From Datisca glomerata (taxonomy: Eukaryota; Streptophyta; Magnoliopsida; Cucurbitales; Datiscaceae): 64,000 bases of DNA. Both the position numbers and the translations under genes were made by a program. The notes under the pieces are model-generated. The model was not told the origin of the DNA, made no database searches, and worked only from the letters and a program-made list of their open reading frames with translations. The stretch covers positions 19,737 through 83,736 of the forward strand of contig QANY01013337.1 in the NCBI GenBank assembly GCA_003255025.1, read 5' to 3'. Positions within the stretch are counted from its first letter, which is position 1. Each line of letters opens with the position of its first letter. This document shows, piece by piece, positions 1-11,736 of this stretch.

Positions 1-2
1 AG

Positions 3-308
3 AGAACCAAACATATTGAAGTGGACTGTCATTTCATAAGAGAGAAAGTACAGTCTGGAGAAATCACCATTCCCTTTGTACGTAGTGAAGACCAGCTAGC
101 CGACATCTTCACCAAAGCCCTTGACAAAAATAACCTCCAAAGAATACTTGACAAGTTAGGTTCGATCAACCTATACGAACCCAACTTGAGGGGGAGTGTT
201 GAAGAAGGAAAAGCTGCAGCCTCAGAAGAAAATCTTCATCATAGGCAAAAGAGGGAAGCAGAACAGAGACTTTCCCAAACACAGTGGGTGTCTAACCATT
301 TCTGGTAA
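3..308 (+). mobile_element. Ty1/copia pol C-terminus (RNase H tail), truncated by the window edge
   Basis: The frame opens at the window edge and reads the end of copia RNase H: the KHIEVDCHFIREKV segment, then VRSEDQLADIFTKAL, a hallmark of the last 60 residues of plant copia polyproteins. RNase H removes the RNA template strand during reverse transcription. The homologous part ends near LRGSVE at about 198; the rest of the open frame to the stop at 306-308 is translated LTR. A G-rich polypurine tract at about 188-196 immediately precedes the LTR, as expected. Only the last part of the element is in the window, so I cannot tell whether the complete element is intact. Confidence 0.85.
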
Positions 309-514
309 AAAATGATTTCAGGCTACAAGTAGGCATCCGTTGGATTCATAGGAGATCATAGGCAACCGTTAGAATCATTTGTATATATACATCATCCCTC
401 ATTGTAAACAAATATAATTTTTCCTTCAATAACAGATCAGAACCAGAAAGGTTCATCATCTCTGAAACTCATCACTTTCCAAATATCAGAACCAACAAGT
501 TCATCATTTCTACA
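197..514 (+). repeat. 3' LTR of the copia element
   Basis: It starts with TGTTGAAG directly after the polypurine tract and ends with TTCTACA, giving TG...CA ends and a length of 318 bp. A TATA-like run (GTATATATAC) lies near 380-390 and short repeats (AGAACCA, GTTCATCA) fill the 3' end. The first bases after it are TGTTA, the expected target-site copy, but the other copy is outside the window. The LTR abuts the oxygenase pseudogene remnant. Confidence 0.75.
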
Positions 515-547
515 TGTTATTTAATATCATAGTTGAGTGAGGATTAT

Positions 548-789
548 TATCTCCAAATTGTCACCAATGTTGATAAAGAAAGCATCTGGGAGAGGTTTGA
601 TAGGGACCAACAATCCATCCTTCTTAATTTGGAGACCTTCAACATCATTGATTTGTAGTAAGATGGTTAAAGCTGAGGCATCTGAATGAGGAGTAATGCC
701 TATTACTTCCTCTGGTTGAGGACATTGAGGGTAATAGTTCATTCTCATTTATTGACTCCCTTCTTCAAATCTCTCCATTATCTCTCCAC
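548..789 (-). pseudogene. Oxygenase pseudogene, block 3 (2OG-Fe(II) catalytic core)
   Basis: It reads GEIMERFEEGSQ, a TAA stop at 749-751 where relatives have serine, then [15 protein letters not shown], the HSD iron ligands and [20 protein letters not shown]. The TAA can come from TCA by one change. Similarity ends after LEI at 548, 34 bases before the copia LTR, so the last coding exon is missing or beyond the copia insertion. Confidence 0.8.
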
Positions 790-1584
790 ATAGGTATCAT
801 ATTTTATCCGATCTAATAGTTTAAAAATATATATTTTATTTTTTGACTCATATACTAAGCTAAGACTATGTGTATAATTTGAAAAATAATCTAAGGACTA
901 AAAAAAGAAACATGAGTCCAAAGACAAAAATAAAAAAATGAGCATAAGTACTAAAAGTAAAGAAGAGAACCCTAATTTTACTTATAAATAAGGAGTGAGT
1001 CCTAATTTTACTTATAAATAGTATACTATGTAGTAAAAAATGATATATTTATGACAATTATACATTTACATTTGCATATGTGTGTATATATATAATTCAC
1101 CCTTTGTTTCCCCAGTCCCCCAATTCTTTTTTTTCTATTTCTCCTTTCCTTTAATTTCATTTTGATTTTATTTCTTTTCTTTTATTAACACATGTTCAAT
1201 CCTATATTTATTTCAATTCGCACTTTTCATTCATATTCTTTTACATGTTCTACATATTTTTTTACTTTACACATCATCTTCAAATTTATCACATATTTTA
1301 TCATTTTTTAACTTTTCTTTTAGCTCTTTTTTCTTTATAATTGATGTTCTTCTTATTTCATATTTATTTATGTATCATTGCCATGTTGTCATTCTTATAA
1401 TGTGATTCTTGTCTCATTCTCTTATCATTACAGTTAATGTTTGTATATGTATGGATTAAAACCTTAACAATTAGATCTAAATTTTGTTAATTTTATTATT
1501 TAGTTTTTAATAAAAAATTCATGACGGACTTTGAGATTTTTGGGATACAAATCTTCTTGAACTACTGAGTGAAGAGTTATTTTT

Positions 1585-2018
1585 TAGAATACCAAGAATG
1601 ACTCCAATAATACTTTGATTTTAAAAAATATATATAAATAAATAATTACTTTTCAATGGTCATTTTACCACTCATTAAATGTCATTTGTTTTTAATCATG
1701 TTATTGATACAAAAATGTACCTAATGGGACATTCAAAAATAAATTTCTTTCACTCTTATTCATTCATATGTTTCAATATGATTTTGATAGCGTTTCATTG
1801 AATTTGGTAACTCTTTAGTAAGAGGTGTTGTGTGGTGCTAATATATTCCCCACACACAAATGACTCCCAAACCAACTTTGAGTTTTTGTAGATCAAAAGT
1901 TTTTTTAAAATAAAATGACCAATCACATCCTAAAATGATTGGCGGCGACTCTGAAATTCATTTCTTTTCAAAAATAATTTTTCAATCGCTGCTTTGCATT
2001 GCATGCACGTTGCGATAA
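1585..2018 (+). repeat. T element LTR copy A (3' part)
   Basis: It is clearly similar to 11,651-11,736 plus 13,687-14,033. Both have CCAAGAATGACTCC or TCAAGAATGACTCC, the segment about ACATTCAAAAATAAATTTCTTTCACTC, a block on ACCAACTTTGAGTTTT, and the CATGCACGTTGCGA end. The copies have many substitutions, so this is an old insertion. Confidence 0.7.
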
Positions 2019-3197
2019 TGTTATGATTATTCTAGAGTACAAGTGTACACTATCATCATCAAGTAATAATTTTTTTATGAAAATACAGTATCGTCCACTG
2101 GATTGATTGATATTGAAATATTGAAATTAACTAGACCTTAATTCTAATTGAGAATGACGAAAAAGATAGGACTTTTAATTAGACTAAAACGATAAAGATT
2201 TAATAAAGATAAAATAATTCAAATTTGAAAAGTTAAAAGCTTTAAGGTTTTCGATTTCACCAAACAAAACATGCTCTACATTCCAAATCTCAATCAATCA
2301 ATATTTATCAAATTATTGACAAAGAATTTCTCTAATGTAATTATCAATATTTCTCAAGCATCGATAACAATGAATCAAAAATACTAATCCCACATCTCGT
2401 TCAAGATTAAATAAATTGAAACTAGGTAAGCACAATAAATTATAATTGCTACACTAGATCCATAATTATCTCTAACTTATTAAATTCCAATGGTGTTATA
2501 AATAAAGAGTAAATTTTATCATTATTTCTCAGTCTCAGAATTAAATCTAAAATCATGCAAGAGTTAGCCAGATTAATACAAGCATTAAAAATGGATTATA
2601 ACGCTCAATAATACTAAAGTAAATATCGATTGAATTGAAAATCAAAATATATGAACAATCACGGTTTGGCTACATCGTAGCCCTAAATATGAAAATTAGA
2701 ACTTACTAGAATAAGAAAACATCATAATAATATTCATGAGCATAGAGGAAAAAAAGAAGAAAACTCAGATTTGAGAATGAATTGAAGTTGAGATTTGTCT
2801 CCCAAAAAATGATCCGTCTTCGTTTCATCTCTAAAAAGCTCTCTTATATGCCTCCCACGTCCCAAAAAGTCATCTAAAACCCTTCAAATATTCTATTTAT
2901 ATAATAGCGTTTGATAAGGATAAGATTGAAGAAAAAAATCACAAAAAAATTGAGAATCACGCCAGCGTCGCTACGGTGGAAGCCAGTGTGGCAACGCTGG
3001 CTCTCTGCTTAAGTCTATCCTTTTCACGATTTATCCACATTTTTACCTTCCATATCTTTCCAAATCAATCCAAATGCCCAATAATATTTTACCTACAAAA
3101 TAAATGTAAAACAAACATAAATCAAATAATAAAATCAAAGAACTAATAAAATTATAGTTAATATTATCTAAATTGTGAGTGTGAAACACACTCATCA
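2019..3197 (-). repeat. G element 3' LTR
   Basis: On the minus strand it runs from TGATGAGTG to CATAACA (1,179 bp). The last 210 bp in plus coordinates (2,985-3,197) match 6,874-7,074, the remnant of the other LTR. Both copies contain GC-rich near-palindromic words around GCCAGC...GCTGGC, unusual in this AT-rich setting. Confidence 0.65.
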
Positions 3198-3819
3198 AAT
3201 ACTCTGAAGCTTAACTTTTTGCTAGTACTCGAGCAAAACAAAAAATCAAAAAAGATCAATAATAAACTCTAATTAAGAAAAACTACAAACATAGTGGCAA
3301 ATTTTTTTACTAACTAAACTTTCCTCAGAGATTTTGAAATAACAATAACCCAAGAAAAACTTCTGAGTTATGATCATGTAGAATTTCAACACAAACATCA
3401 ACTTTCATTACACTTTGTTAAATCTCGAGTGCGTTTGTGTTACCATAAGTCATCCAACTTCTTAATCTCAAATGAGTTTATACAATCAAGTCTTGCAAGA
3501 ACGGATCCATTAATCTATAAATAGATTAGAACTCCATATACCAATTTTTTTTTGCATGTCACTCTCCACTAATGTAGGTAAACCACAACACTTAAGATCA
3601 TTAAGTCTTTTGTAGGCTTGTAATCTATGGCTAGGGTTCAGGGTAGGATAGTACTCATACATTCTAGGAATAACCAAGCTTAACCCTACTTCTCTACTTG
3701 CACCCCTAAACTTGTCACTTTCCACCACTAAAAATATCAACCATACCCAACCATTCTTCTTCTTTTTTCTTCGTTTATTCTTTTTTTAATTTGATATCCT
3801 TAAGCTTCTCGTTTTCTTA

Positions 3820-5930
3820 ACAAGTTTTTTGCTAATATCTCCCAAACCAGTTGCTCTTAGGGAATTAGGTGTTAAAGACACCCCTTCAAGCTTAGTCACT
3901 CAAGTCCAAGAGGCTATGAAAATCAAACTTATTCATAATTTCTTATGACTATAGCAAAACGCCTCCCATCCACCCATATTGTCATAGCTCCAAGTATTTT
4001 CCTAGAACATCCAAATACTATGAGTAAAAATGGTTACTAGGAAAAACTTTTTATAAGATTAGAAAACTGCCATGGGTGATAAACAATTGCTATTTAGGCT
4101 CAACATGGATGACTAGGCAAACAATTATGCATATGTTGGCTTGAAAAGCTCAGGCCTAAATCATATCCTAAGAATAATGTAGCCTAGAATTTCACCTCGA
4201 ACAATACTAAAACAGCTTCTAGACTCCTTATTAGATCATAATGATTTCTTAAGTCACATAAACCTTCTTGAAGAAAAAAGATAATCAAACACTCAATGCT
4301 AGGTGCTCAATATGTTGGGATTCTCAAGTGAAATGCAAATCAACAATTGGTTCAAACACACAGAGATACATAAATTCATCATTTTTCTCATTATCAATAA
4401 ATTAAAACTGACCTTAACATAGGTGTTAGTGTTATCTATTACAAAACGTTAAAATTTAAATTTTTAACAAAGCCACCACCCCCAAACTTAAAACTTTCAT
4501 TGTCTTCAATGAAAAATTTAAAAAGAGTATGAAAAGAGGACTCTCGTGGATAAGGATGAGATTTCATCTTCGTCATTCTCTGCATTGTTCGTTGTCTCCA
4601 ACTAAGGGGGAAATAGTGCTTAAGCCAAATTCCTCCATAATTTTTTTAACCTGCATTGTTCGTTGTCTCTTTTTCTTAACAAGATTTCAGCTAATAGCTC
4701 CCAAACCAATTGGTCTTAGGGTATTAGGAGTTAAAGACACCCCTTCGAGTTTAGTCACTCAAGTCCAAGAGGCTACAAAATCAAACTTATTCACAATTTC
4801 TATGACTATATCAAAACTCCTCCCATCTACCCATATTGTCATAGCTCATTTTCTTAGGAAAAACTTTTTATAAGATTAGGAAATTGTCATGGGTGTTAGT
4901 GTTATCTACTACAAAACGTTAAAATTTTAATTTTTAACAAAGCCACCACCCCTAAACTTAAAACTTTCATTGTCTTCAATGAAAAAAATTTAAAAAGAGT
5001 ATGTAAAGAGGACTCCCATGGATAAGGATGAGATTTCATCTTCGTCATTCTCTGCATTGTTCGTTGTCTCCAACTAAGGGGGAAATAGTGCTTGAGCCAA
5101 ATTCCTCCATAATTTTTTTTTAACCTGCATTGTTCGTTGTCTCTTTTTCTTAACAAGCTTTCAGCTAATAGCTCCCAAACCAATTGGTCTTAGGGTATTA
5201 GGAGTTAAAGACACCCATTCGAGTTTAGTCACTCAAGTCCAAGAGGCTACAAAATCAAACTTATTCACAATTTTTATGACTATATCAAAACTCCTCTCAT
5301 CTACCCATATTCTCATAGCTCATTTTCTTAGGAAAATTTTTTTATAAGATTAGGAAACTGTCATGGGTGATAAAAATGGTTATTTAGGCTCAACAGGGAT
5401 GAATAGGGAAACAATTATGCACAGGTTGGCTTGAAAAGCTCAAATGGTCCAAATATGGCTTAAATCATGTCATAAGTATAGTGTAACCTAGAATTTCACC
5501 TCGAGCAAGAATCAAACTCGTTCTAGAGTCCTTATTAGATCATAATGATTCATTAAGTCACATAACCCTTCTCTAAGAAAAAGATAATCAAACGCTCAAT
5601 GCTAGGTGCTCAATCAAGTGAAATGTAAATCAACAATTGGTTCAAACATACAGAGATACACAAATTCATCATTTTTCTCAAATTATCAAAAAATCAAACT
5701 GATCTCAACATAGATGTTAGTGTTATCTACTACAAGACGTCAATTTTTTAATTTTTAACAAAGCAGCACCCTCAAACTTAGAACTTTCACTGTCCTCAAT
5801 GAAAAAAAAATGCAAAAAGAGTATGTAAAGAAGACTCCACTGAATAAGGATAATCTTTCATCTTCGTCATTCTCTGCATTGTTCGTTGTCTCCAACTAAA
5901 GGGAAAAATGGTGCCTAAGCCAAATTCGCC
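3820..5930. repeat. Three tandem spacer blocks inside element G
   Basis: The same sequence recurs at about 3,820-4,675, 4,676-5,150 and 5,151-5,905. Each block has the CCCAAACCA...GTTAAAGACACCC segment and then the GCATTGTTCGTTGTCTCCAACTAA segment. The middle block lacks about 380 bp that the outer two share. On the minus strand the blocks contain TTTAAGTTTGGGGGTGG, the purine-rich type of sequence that occurs between pol and the 3' LTR in Athila-like elements. I see no convincing coding sequence here. Confidence 0.7.
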
Positions 5931-6069
5931 CATTAATTTTTGAACCTGAATAAATTAAAATAAAATAAGTAAAATAAATATATGAATAAATAAAAAACGA
6001 AAAATAAAAAATGGTTGTCTCCTGGTAGCGCTTGCTTTAATGTCTTCAGCCAGACGTAATGATCATCCA

Positions 6070-6790
6070 AGCTTTACCTATGATCCACTAACTTTAAAAT
6101 TTCTTTTGTGTCAGAAATTGACCACTCCAAGGTCGTTTTGTGCTCTCTCAACACCCTTAGCTGCTTGTCTTCTTGTTCACCATTTAACGAAGCAGGGATA
6201 ATGATCGACAAAGTGAATGCTTCTCCCATAAAGGTGTATCGAAGATGGAGATCTAACATCGGTGGTTTTTCAATAGATGGTAGGTGTCTAGCTTTCCCTT
6301 CTCCCAATTATGCACTATCCACCTATAAACTACTATTCATACAATTTGGGTGTTTGATTGCTTTGAAGACATTGAAAATTACTTGATCTTCTTGCACTTT
6401 CAAAATAAGTTCTCCTTTTTTCACATCAATAAGAGTTCTTCTAATAGCTAAGAATTGTCTACCAAGAATAATTAGGAATTTTTTGGTTTTCCTCCATGTC
6501 AAGTATAATAAAATCGGCTGGAAAAATAAATTTATCCATATTTACTAAGATGTCCTCAATAATTCCTCGTTGATATCTGATAGATCGTTCAACTCACTGT
6601 AAAGATACCATCGTGGGCTTAGATTCTCCAAGACCTAGCTTCTTGTAAACTGAATATGGCATCAAATTGATACTGGCTCCAAGATCACATAGAGCCTTTT
6701 CAAAATTTGAAGTCTCAATGGTGCAAGGAATAGTAAAACTCCCAAGGTCCTTTAGCTTTGGAAGCAATTTATTTTGAAAGATAGCACTAC
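6070..6790 (-). mobile_element. Gypsy protease and start of reverse transcriptase (remnant in G)
   Basis: From 6,790 downward the minus strand reads LPKLKD, GSFTIPCTIETSNFEKAL, then CDLGASINLMPYSVYKKLGL. This is the active-site region of a gypsy aspartic protease, with DLG in place of the usual DTG as is common in this clade. After further conserved residues (KFIFPADFIILDMEE) and a decayed stretch, the open frame 6,307-6,074 resembles the linker before RT (LREHKTTLEWSISDTKEI). The RT core with its YxDD motif is missing. Confidence 0.75.
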
Positions 6791-7080
6791 ACTCCTAAGA
6801 AACTTAGAAAACTGCGATGCTGGCCAATCTGTCTGCGCGCCAGCATCACGACGTTGGCTTGCTGTAATGCCCAGCATCGTGGCGCTGGCTCTCTCCCCAA
6901 GTCCATCCTTTTCATGATTTATCTACATTTTTGCCTTCCAAATCAATCCAAATGCACTAGAATATCTTACCTACAAAATAAAAGTAAACAAACATAAATC
7001 AAATAATAAACTCAAAGAACCAATAAAATTAAAGTTAAGATTATCTAAAATGTGAGTGTGAAACACTTCCATCAGACAAC

Positions 7081-7100
7081 TTGGTGACTCTACTGGGGAC
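7081..7100 (+). other. Primer-binding-site-like sequence of element T
   Basis: TTGGTGACTCTACTGGGGAC resembles the conserved stretch found just inside the 5' LTR of many Tat/Ogre-type elements, where a tRNA 3' end primes minus-strand DNA. Removing element G brings it next to the end of LTR copy A. The primer tRNA has not been checked. Confidence 0.6.
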
Positions 7101-7225
7101 ACAATCGGTCTGGCCATTTTTAGATCGATAGAGAGTCAAGCCAAAATTTGTATCATATGTTATCCTTTTGGTGTGGCTCTTTGTTTTTTTATTCGATTCA
7201 TTGTTGTTCTTATTTATTCTTGTAG

Positions 7226-7249
7226 TTATATATATATATATATATATAT
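7226..7249. repeat. (TA)n microsatellite
   Basis: An uninterrupted TA run of about 24 bases in the 5' leader of element T. From 7,100 to 8,100 I see no coding sequence, only AT-rich leader with short repeats such as TTCATGCATT at 7,950-8,030. Confidence 0.9.
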
Positions 7250-8119
7250 CTTATTTTCATGGTGGACATTTTCTTGTATAATTTCTAATTTCATATACAT
7301 ACACTAGCCCTGTACCTGGGTTTCCCCTTTATGAGTAGTGGAATGCTTTCATGAAATTGCTGTTGTCGTGCAGGCTCATGAAAGTTCTCACACAGGTCGA
7401 CCCTTTCGAGATATCGTTTGGAGGCTCATGTTACTCCGTTTGGATAATAGTGTGGATAACTTGAGAGCCTATTAAGAGATTTTAGACCCTAATCACACAT
7501 ATCTAGAAAACCTTAAAGCCCCAAATGAGCAATCAAAAACAAATCCTAGGGTGTTTCGAATGTGTTAGCTTGGACACGTTAAACATTTGTGTGGTGCCTA
7601 TTATCTGTCATAATTTTTTTATTCCCAAATTGAGTCATCATTGTAATCGTCATATCGTCATCATCCTCATCACCATAGATGTATCATTTTCATCACTATA
7701 TAAATCATTGATTATTATTGTCACAATTTTAGCATACAAGTAGGATAATTTTTTAGTGACGAATCTTATTTCTCTCCATTTTTTAGAATTGTGATTAACA
7801 CCATCCATCGAGATTTTATGTAATTCATGAAGTATATATAATTCTCCATTTCATGCATAAGAAGTTCAGTATTTCTTGTATGCATTGTAGGCTGATGCAT
7901 CGTAGGTTCATCATTTACTTCATTATATTATAGGTCATTGATTCTTTCATGTATTGTGATTTCTTCTTCATGCATTGAAGTTTCTTTCATTCCTTCATGC
8001 ATTATAGTTTCTTTCTTTCATTCATGCATCACTAATATAGTTTTCTTTTTTTTTGTTTTGAAAAAATAAAAATGAAAGGGAAAAAACCCTCATTGGATGC
8101 GCCTCAATTATCCTTAAAG

Positions 8120-9430
8120 AGCATAATCACAAGCTAGAATGATGGATGAACAATAGGGAGAACAATCGTGAGAGGAAATAAAATAAGAAATTAGGGAGCT
8201 GGAAGAGCAAATGGCTAAAGTGCTGGAACTCCTCGCCACAAGAAAAGAAAAAGCATGTCTCAAAAATTTGCAAAAGGCTCCATTATCATAAGATCAATTG
8301 CCAAATGATACTCCACTTTACTCTTTTGGATTCACTTCAACCTACCAACATCATCAGGTGGATCAATTCCAACATGCTCCATTGATACTACTAAATGTGC
8401 AGAATTACCAATTTCAAAGTCCTCAGGAATTTATGCATTTAAGAAAAATTAGGTACAACACCCAAACACTGACACATGGCCACAATCAGGTTTTCACTTC
8501 ATAAGGAGAACATAATAATGAGCCAATCATCATACTTGCTCTTGATGACTCAAAAGCGCAGAAGCCCGTTACCAAGCTAAGAGAAAATCCACTTACAAGT
8601 GATAAGTTAGATTTCTAGAAGAGAGGTTATGTGCTATAGAAGGAACAAATGCGTACAGTACCATTGATATGACCCAATTGTGCTTAGTCCCAAATGTAAC
8701 CATCCATCACAAATTCAAACTACCTAAGTTTGAAAAATATGATGGTAGCACATGCCCAATGAGTCACCTTATCATGTATTATAGAAAAATGGTTGCATGC
8801 ACGCATAATGATAAGTTCTTGATCCATTTTTTCATGACAGTCTAATGGGGGCTACATCTCCCTGGTACATCTAGTCAACAAATCCGAGGATAGAAAGACT
8901 TAGCTGACGCTTTTCTGAAACAATACAAGTACAATATGGACATGGCTCTTGATCATTTTGATCTACAAATGATAGAGAAAAGGTCTACTGAAATCTTTAA
9001 GGAATATGCTCAAAGGTGGAAGGAATATCAATCTCATCGATCTCATAAGTTACAATCCCCACCGCGTAATAGTTCACCTACACTGTCCATATACAGTTCA
9101 TCCTTCGGAACCATATCACACCCCGATAGTTACATTTATGGTGAAAGTCAAAAAATTATGAAAAGCTTGTTACTTGTTTATATTCTTTTTCTACCGGATT
9201 TTGGGAATTACTTGTACCGCATTACCAGTCATAGTATGTATATTGTGAATTAGCGGCTCAGGTGCAACCCGTTTTATCAAAAAAGGAAATGACTGCAATC
9301 TTCATCAATACCTTGAGGTCTCTATTCTATAATAGAATGATTGAGAATTCTTCGAACAACATTTATGATATGATAGTGATTGGTGAAAGAATATAATATG
9401 AGATAAAAAAAATGGTAGAATTTCAGAAGT
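8120..9430 (+). mobile_element. Degenerate Tat-lineage gag of element T
   Basis: A coiled-coil-like start (ELEEQMAKVLELLA near 8,190) leads to the gag core: KFKLPKFEKYDGSTCP, HLIMYYRKMVACTHND and a segment ending FKEYAQRWKE at 9,025. The match resumes at 9,250 with AAQVQP and FINTLRS. Gag packages element RNA. Stops and frame changes break it (for example the TAA in the segment after HFFMTV near 8,842), and a 220-bp insert splits it. A possible later piece near 9,890-9,960 resembles the domain after gag in this clade. I found no pol between 10,000 and 11,650, only a purine-rich stretch near 11,140-11,190. Confidence 0.65.
9027..9246. other. 220-bp insertion inside gag
   Basis: The gag frame stops matching after RWKE at 9,025 and continues with ELAAQVQP from 9,247. 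The intervening 220 bp is bounded by GAAT on both sides (9,023-9,026 and 9,247-9,250). I see no terminal inverted repeats and do not recognise the insert. Confidence 0.5.
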
Positions 9431-11736
9431 TGTGTCAGAAGCATCCTATGCAGAAAAAGAGTCATCGTCGAAGCAAAAAGAGGGAGATGTACAAACAATC
9501 AATTTTGTATATCCATCGCAAGTTATGAACCTCGGGCTGAGATTTTCAAAGTACAGTGAATGACCCAAATCTGTGACATTATGTGTAGCAAATACCTTGT
9601 AAGTGTCATACAACTATCACTCCCAACAACCAATATTTCAAAACAACTCAAGATTTAGTGTGAGACCACCAACTCACCAGCAAATGTTGGTCAGGTTGAT
9701 CAGCCTCAAAGGACGAATAGGAATAACCAACAGTTTGTCCAATATGACCCAATTCTGATGTCCTATACGAAATTATTATCATAATTAATACAGAACAACC
9801 AGCTCGTGTCAAACCCTTATGAGCCTCTCCATCCACCATATCCTAGGTGGTATGATCCAACTGCTTCATGTGATTATCATGCTGGAGCGATAGAACATTC
9901 AATATGAAAATTGCACAACATTGAAAGCCAAATGTTGATCAAAGTCAGTTGGCTAAACTTCAAAAGAGCTTATGACAACCCATAATTAGTTCTAACTCTC
10001 CACCAGAGCATGAGAATACCATGATAAATTATGTGGAGCATCTCTCTTCAAATGATAATGGAATAATTTGATGTGGTGAATGTTTCGACGGTTGCAATGT
10101 ATCGATGTGTTCATATATCATTGTTACCCTGACTATAAGTTCAATAGTTGGAATGTCAATGAGTTGGCAATGCTTCTTAGGAACTTTCAAAAGTGATGAA
10201 CTGAAGTCAATTTTCTAAAAACTCTACTCAATGTCTAAAAAACTTTTGCTATGCATTTTCTTATCGGGTGTCGTCTATTTTTAGTCATCTCCTAGTTTCA
10301 ATTCTAGTTTTGTTCCAAAGTTAATGAATCTAATGTTTCATTCATTGTTGTCATATTATTCCTGTCACCCAACAAACCAACTCAGATTAAGAATGACGAT
10401 TTTGAGAATAAAAGCATAAGCAATATCAAATATAGCTTTGACAATCTTATTTTCAATGAAGAGACAAATGAAAGTGAATAAAGATATTACAAAAAGGTTT
10501 TATTCTTATCTGATGTCATGTTCTTGTTGAATTTACTTCTGCTTGAAAATGATGGAGAGACGTTCTTTCTTTTATCCCAAACACTTTTATCCTTTACAAG
10601 CTCAATTGAGCCTTAAAAAATCTTCATTTCATGACACTCAACCAATGATCACTCCTTACACTGGGGCAATTATTTTTTTTATCAAAATACTTGTCTCAAA
10701 AGTTGAACATTTCTCAAACTAGGGCAAAAGAAATAAATCAAGGTGAAAAAATAAAAAAAATATATTGTAAAAAGTCAAAGTCAAGTGTGTCTTGTGATAC
10801 TTTTAAGAGTGTCCTCTTACATTAAGAAAATTTTTGTTCAACAGAAATTGTGCATTTTTCCAAACTGTGGGTAATTGTTGCACAAAGTTCATATGCAAAT
10901 ATTTAATTTTGGTTTTTCAAGATAAAAGAACAAAGCTCATGTTGTGCGGTCTTTGTTCAGCGAAATCTTCAACGATGATCATTGGTTTAGACATATCTTT
11001 TTCAGATGAGTTTTGAGCCTTTGATATCCTTTTTATTGCAGCTATAAATCCTAGCCTACATTACAGTTCAAATAAAAGTCCACTTTGGACAAAGAAGATC
11101 TATCTACAATAAGAGCATGACTTTAAATAGCGAGACTGACACCTTTCAAAAAAAAGAAAAAAGAGAGGAAAAAAAAGAAAAAAAAAAGAAAAAGAATGAT
11201 CACTATAGGTGTAGAAAATGAAGTCGTGTAAAATGCTTTTACTTCTCAAAAGAGTCATTCTGAAAACTGAGAAATATCTTATTCCACAATTTATTTTCTC
11301 ATAATCTTTTCAAATCTTTATTCATCACCATTTTTTTATCAATAAAAAGCCTTTCAGTCGCAATATCTATTCTATCATTCTTACTTTCTTCATTTCGTTC
11401 CCTCAATATTCAAGAGCATGTAGATGACATTGCAAATTACTCTTGAAATTACTTAGAAGCGTGACTTTTGACAAAAAAAGAAACAAAAAAAAGGAAGAAG
11501 AGGAAAATAAAAAATATAGTTTGAAGGCACGACGAAAACCTAAAAGTGTACCATAGAATTGTAGCTACAATGTAGCATATGCACAATGAAAACAAAAAAG
11601 GATATTATGACATTTTACAAGATGGACCGAGATAAAATTTCACTTTATCATTTTTTGAGATATCAAGAATGACTCCAATAATACTTTGATTTTCAAAAAA
11701 ATAAAAATAAAAAAATTACTTTTTAATGGTCATTGT

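Larger units (their letters stand above)
2019..7074 (-). mobile_element. Minus-oriented Ty3/gypsy element G (Athila-like organisation), internally deleted
   Basis: The element begins TGTTATGATT and ends CCATCA in plus coordinates, flanked by GATAA (2,014-2,018) and GACAA (7,075-7,079), a 5-bp target duplication with one change. Read on the minus strand it has a truncated 5' LTR (about 6,800-7,074), a protease and RT-start remnant, repeated spacer blocks, a polypurine-like stretch at 3,198-3,212 and a full 3' LTR (2,019-3,197). Gag and most of pol are gone. It landed at the LTR/primer-site junction of element T. Confidence 0.7.

Noticed and set aside
3510..3740. Minus-strand open frame of 76 codons
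   Set aside because: It has some protein-like composition but lies in the spacer of element G. I see no family match and no support as a gene.
7525..7743. Plus-strand open frame of 72 codons
   Set aside because: Low-complexity AT-rich leader of element T, before gag.
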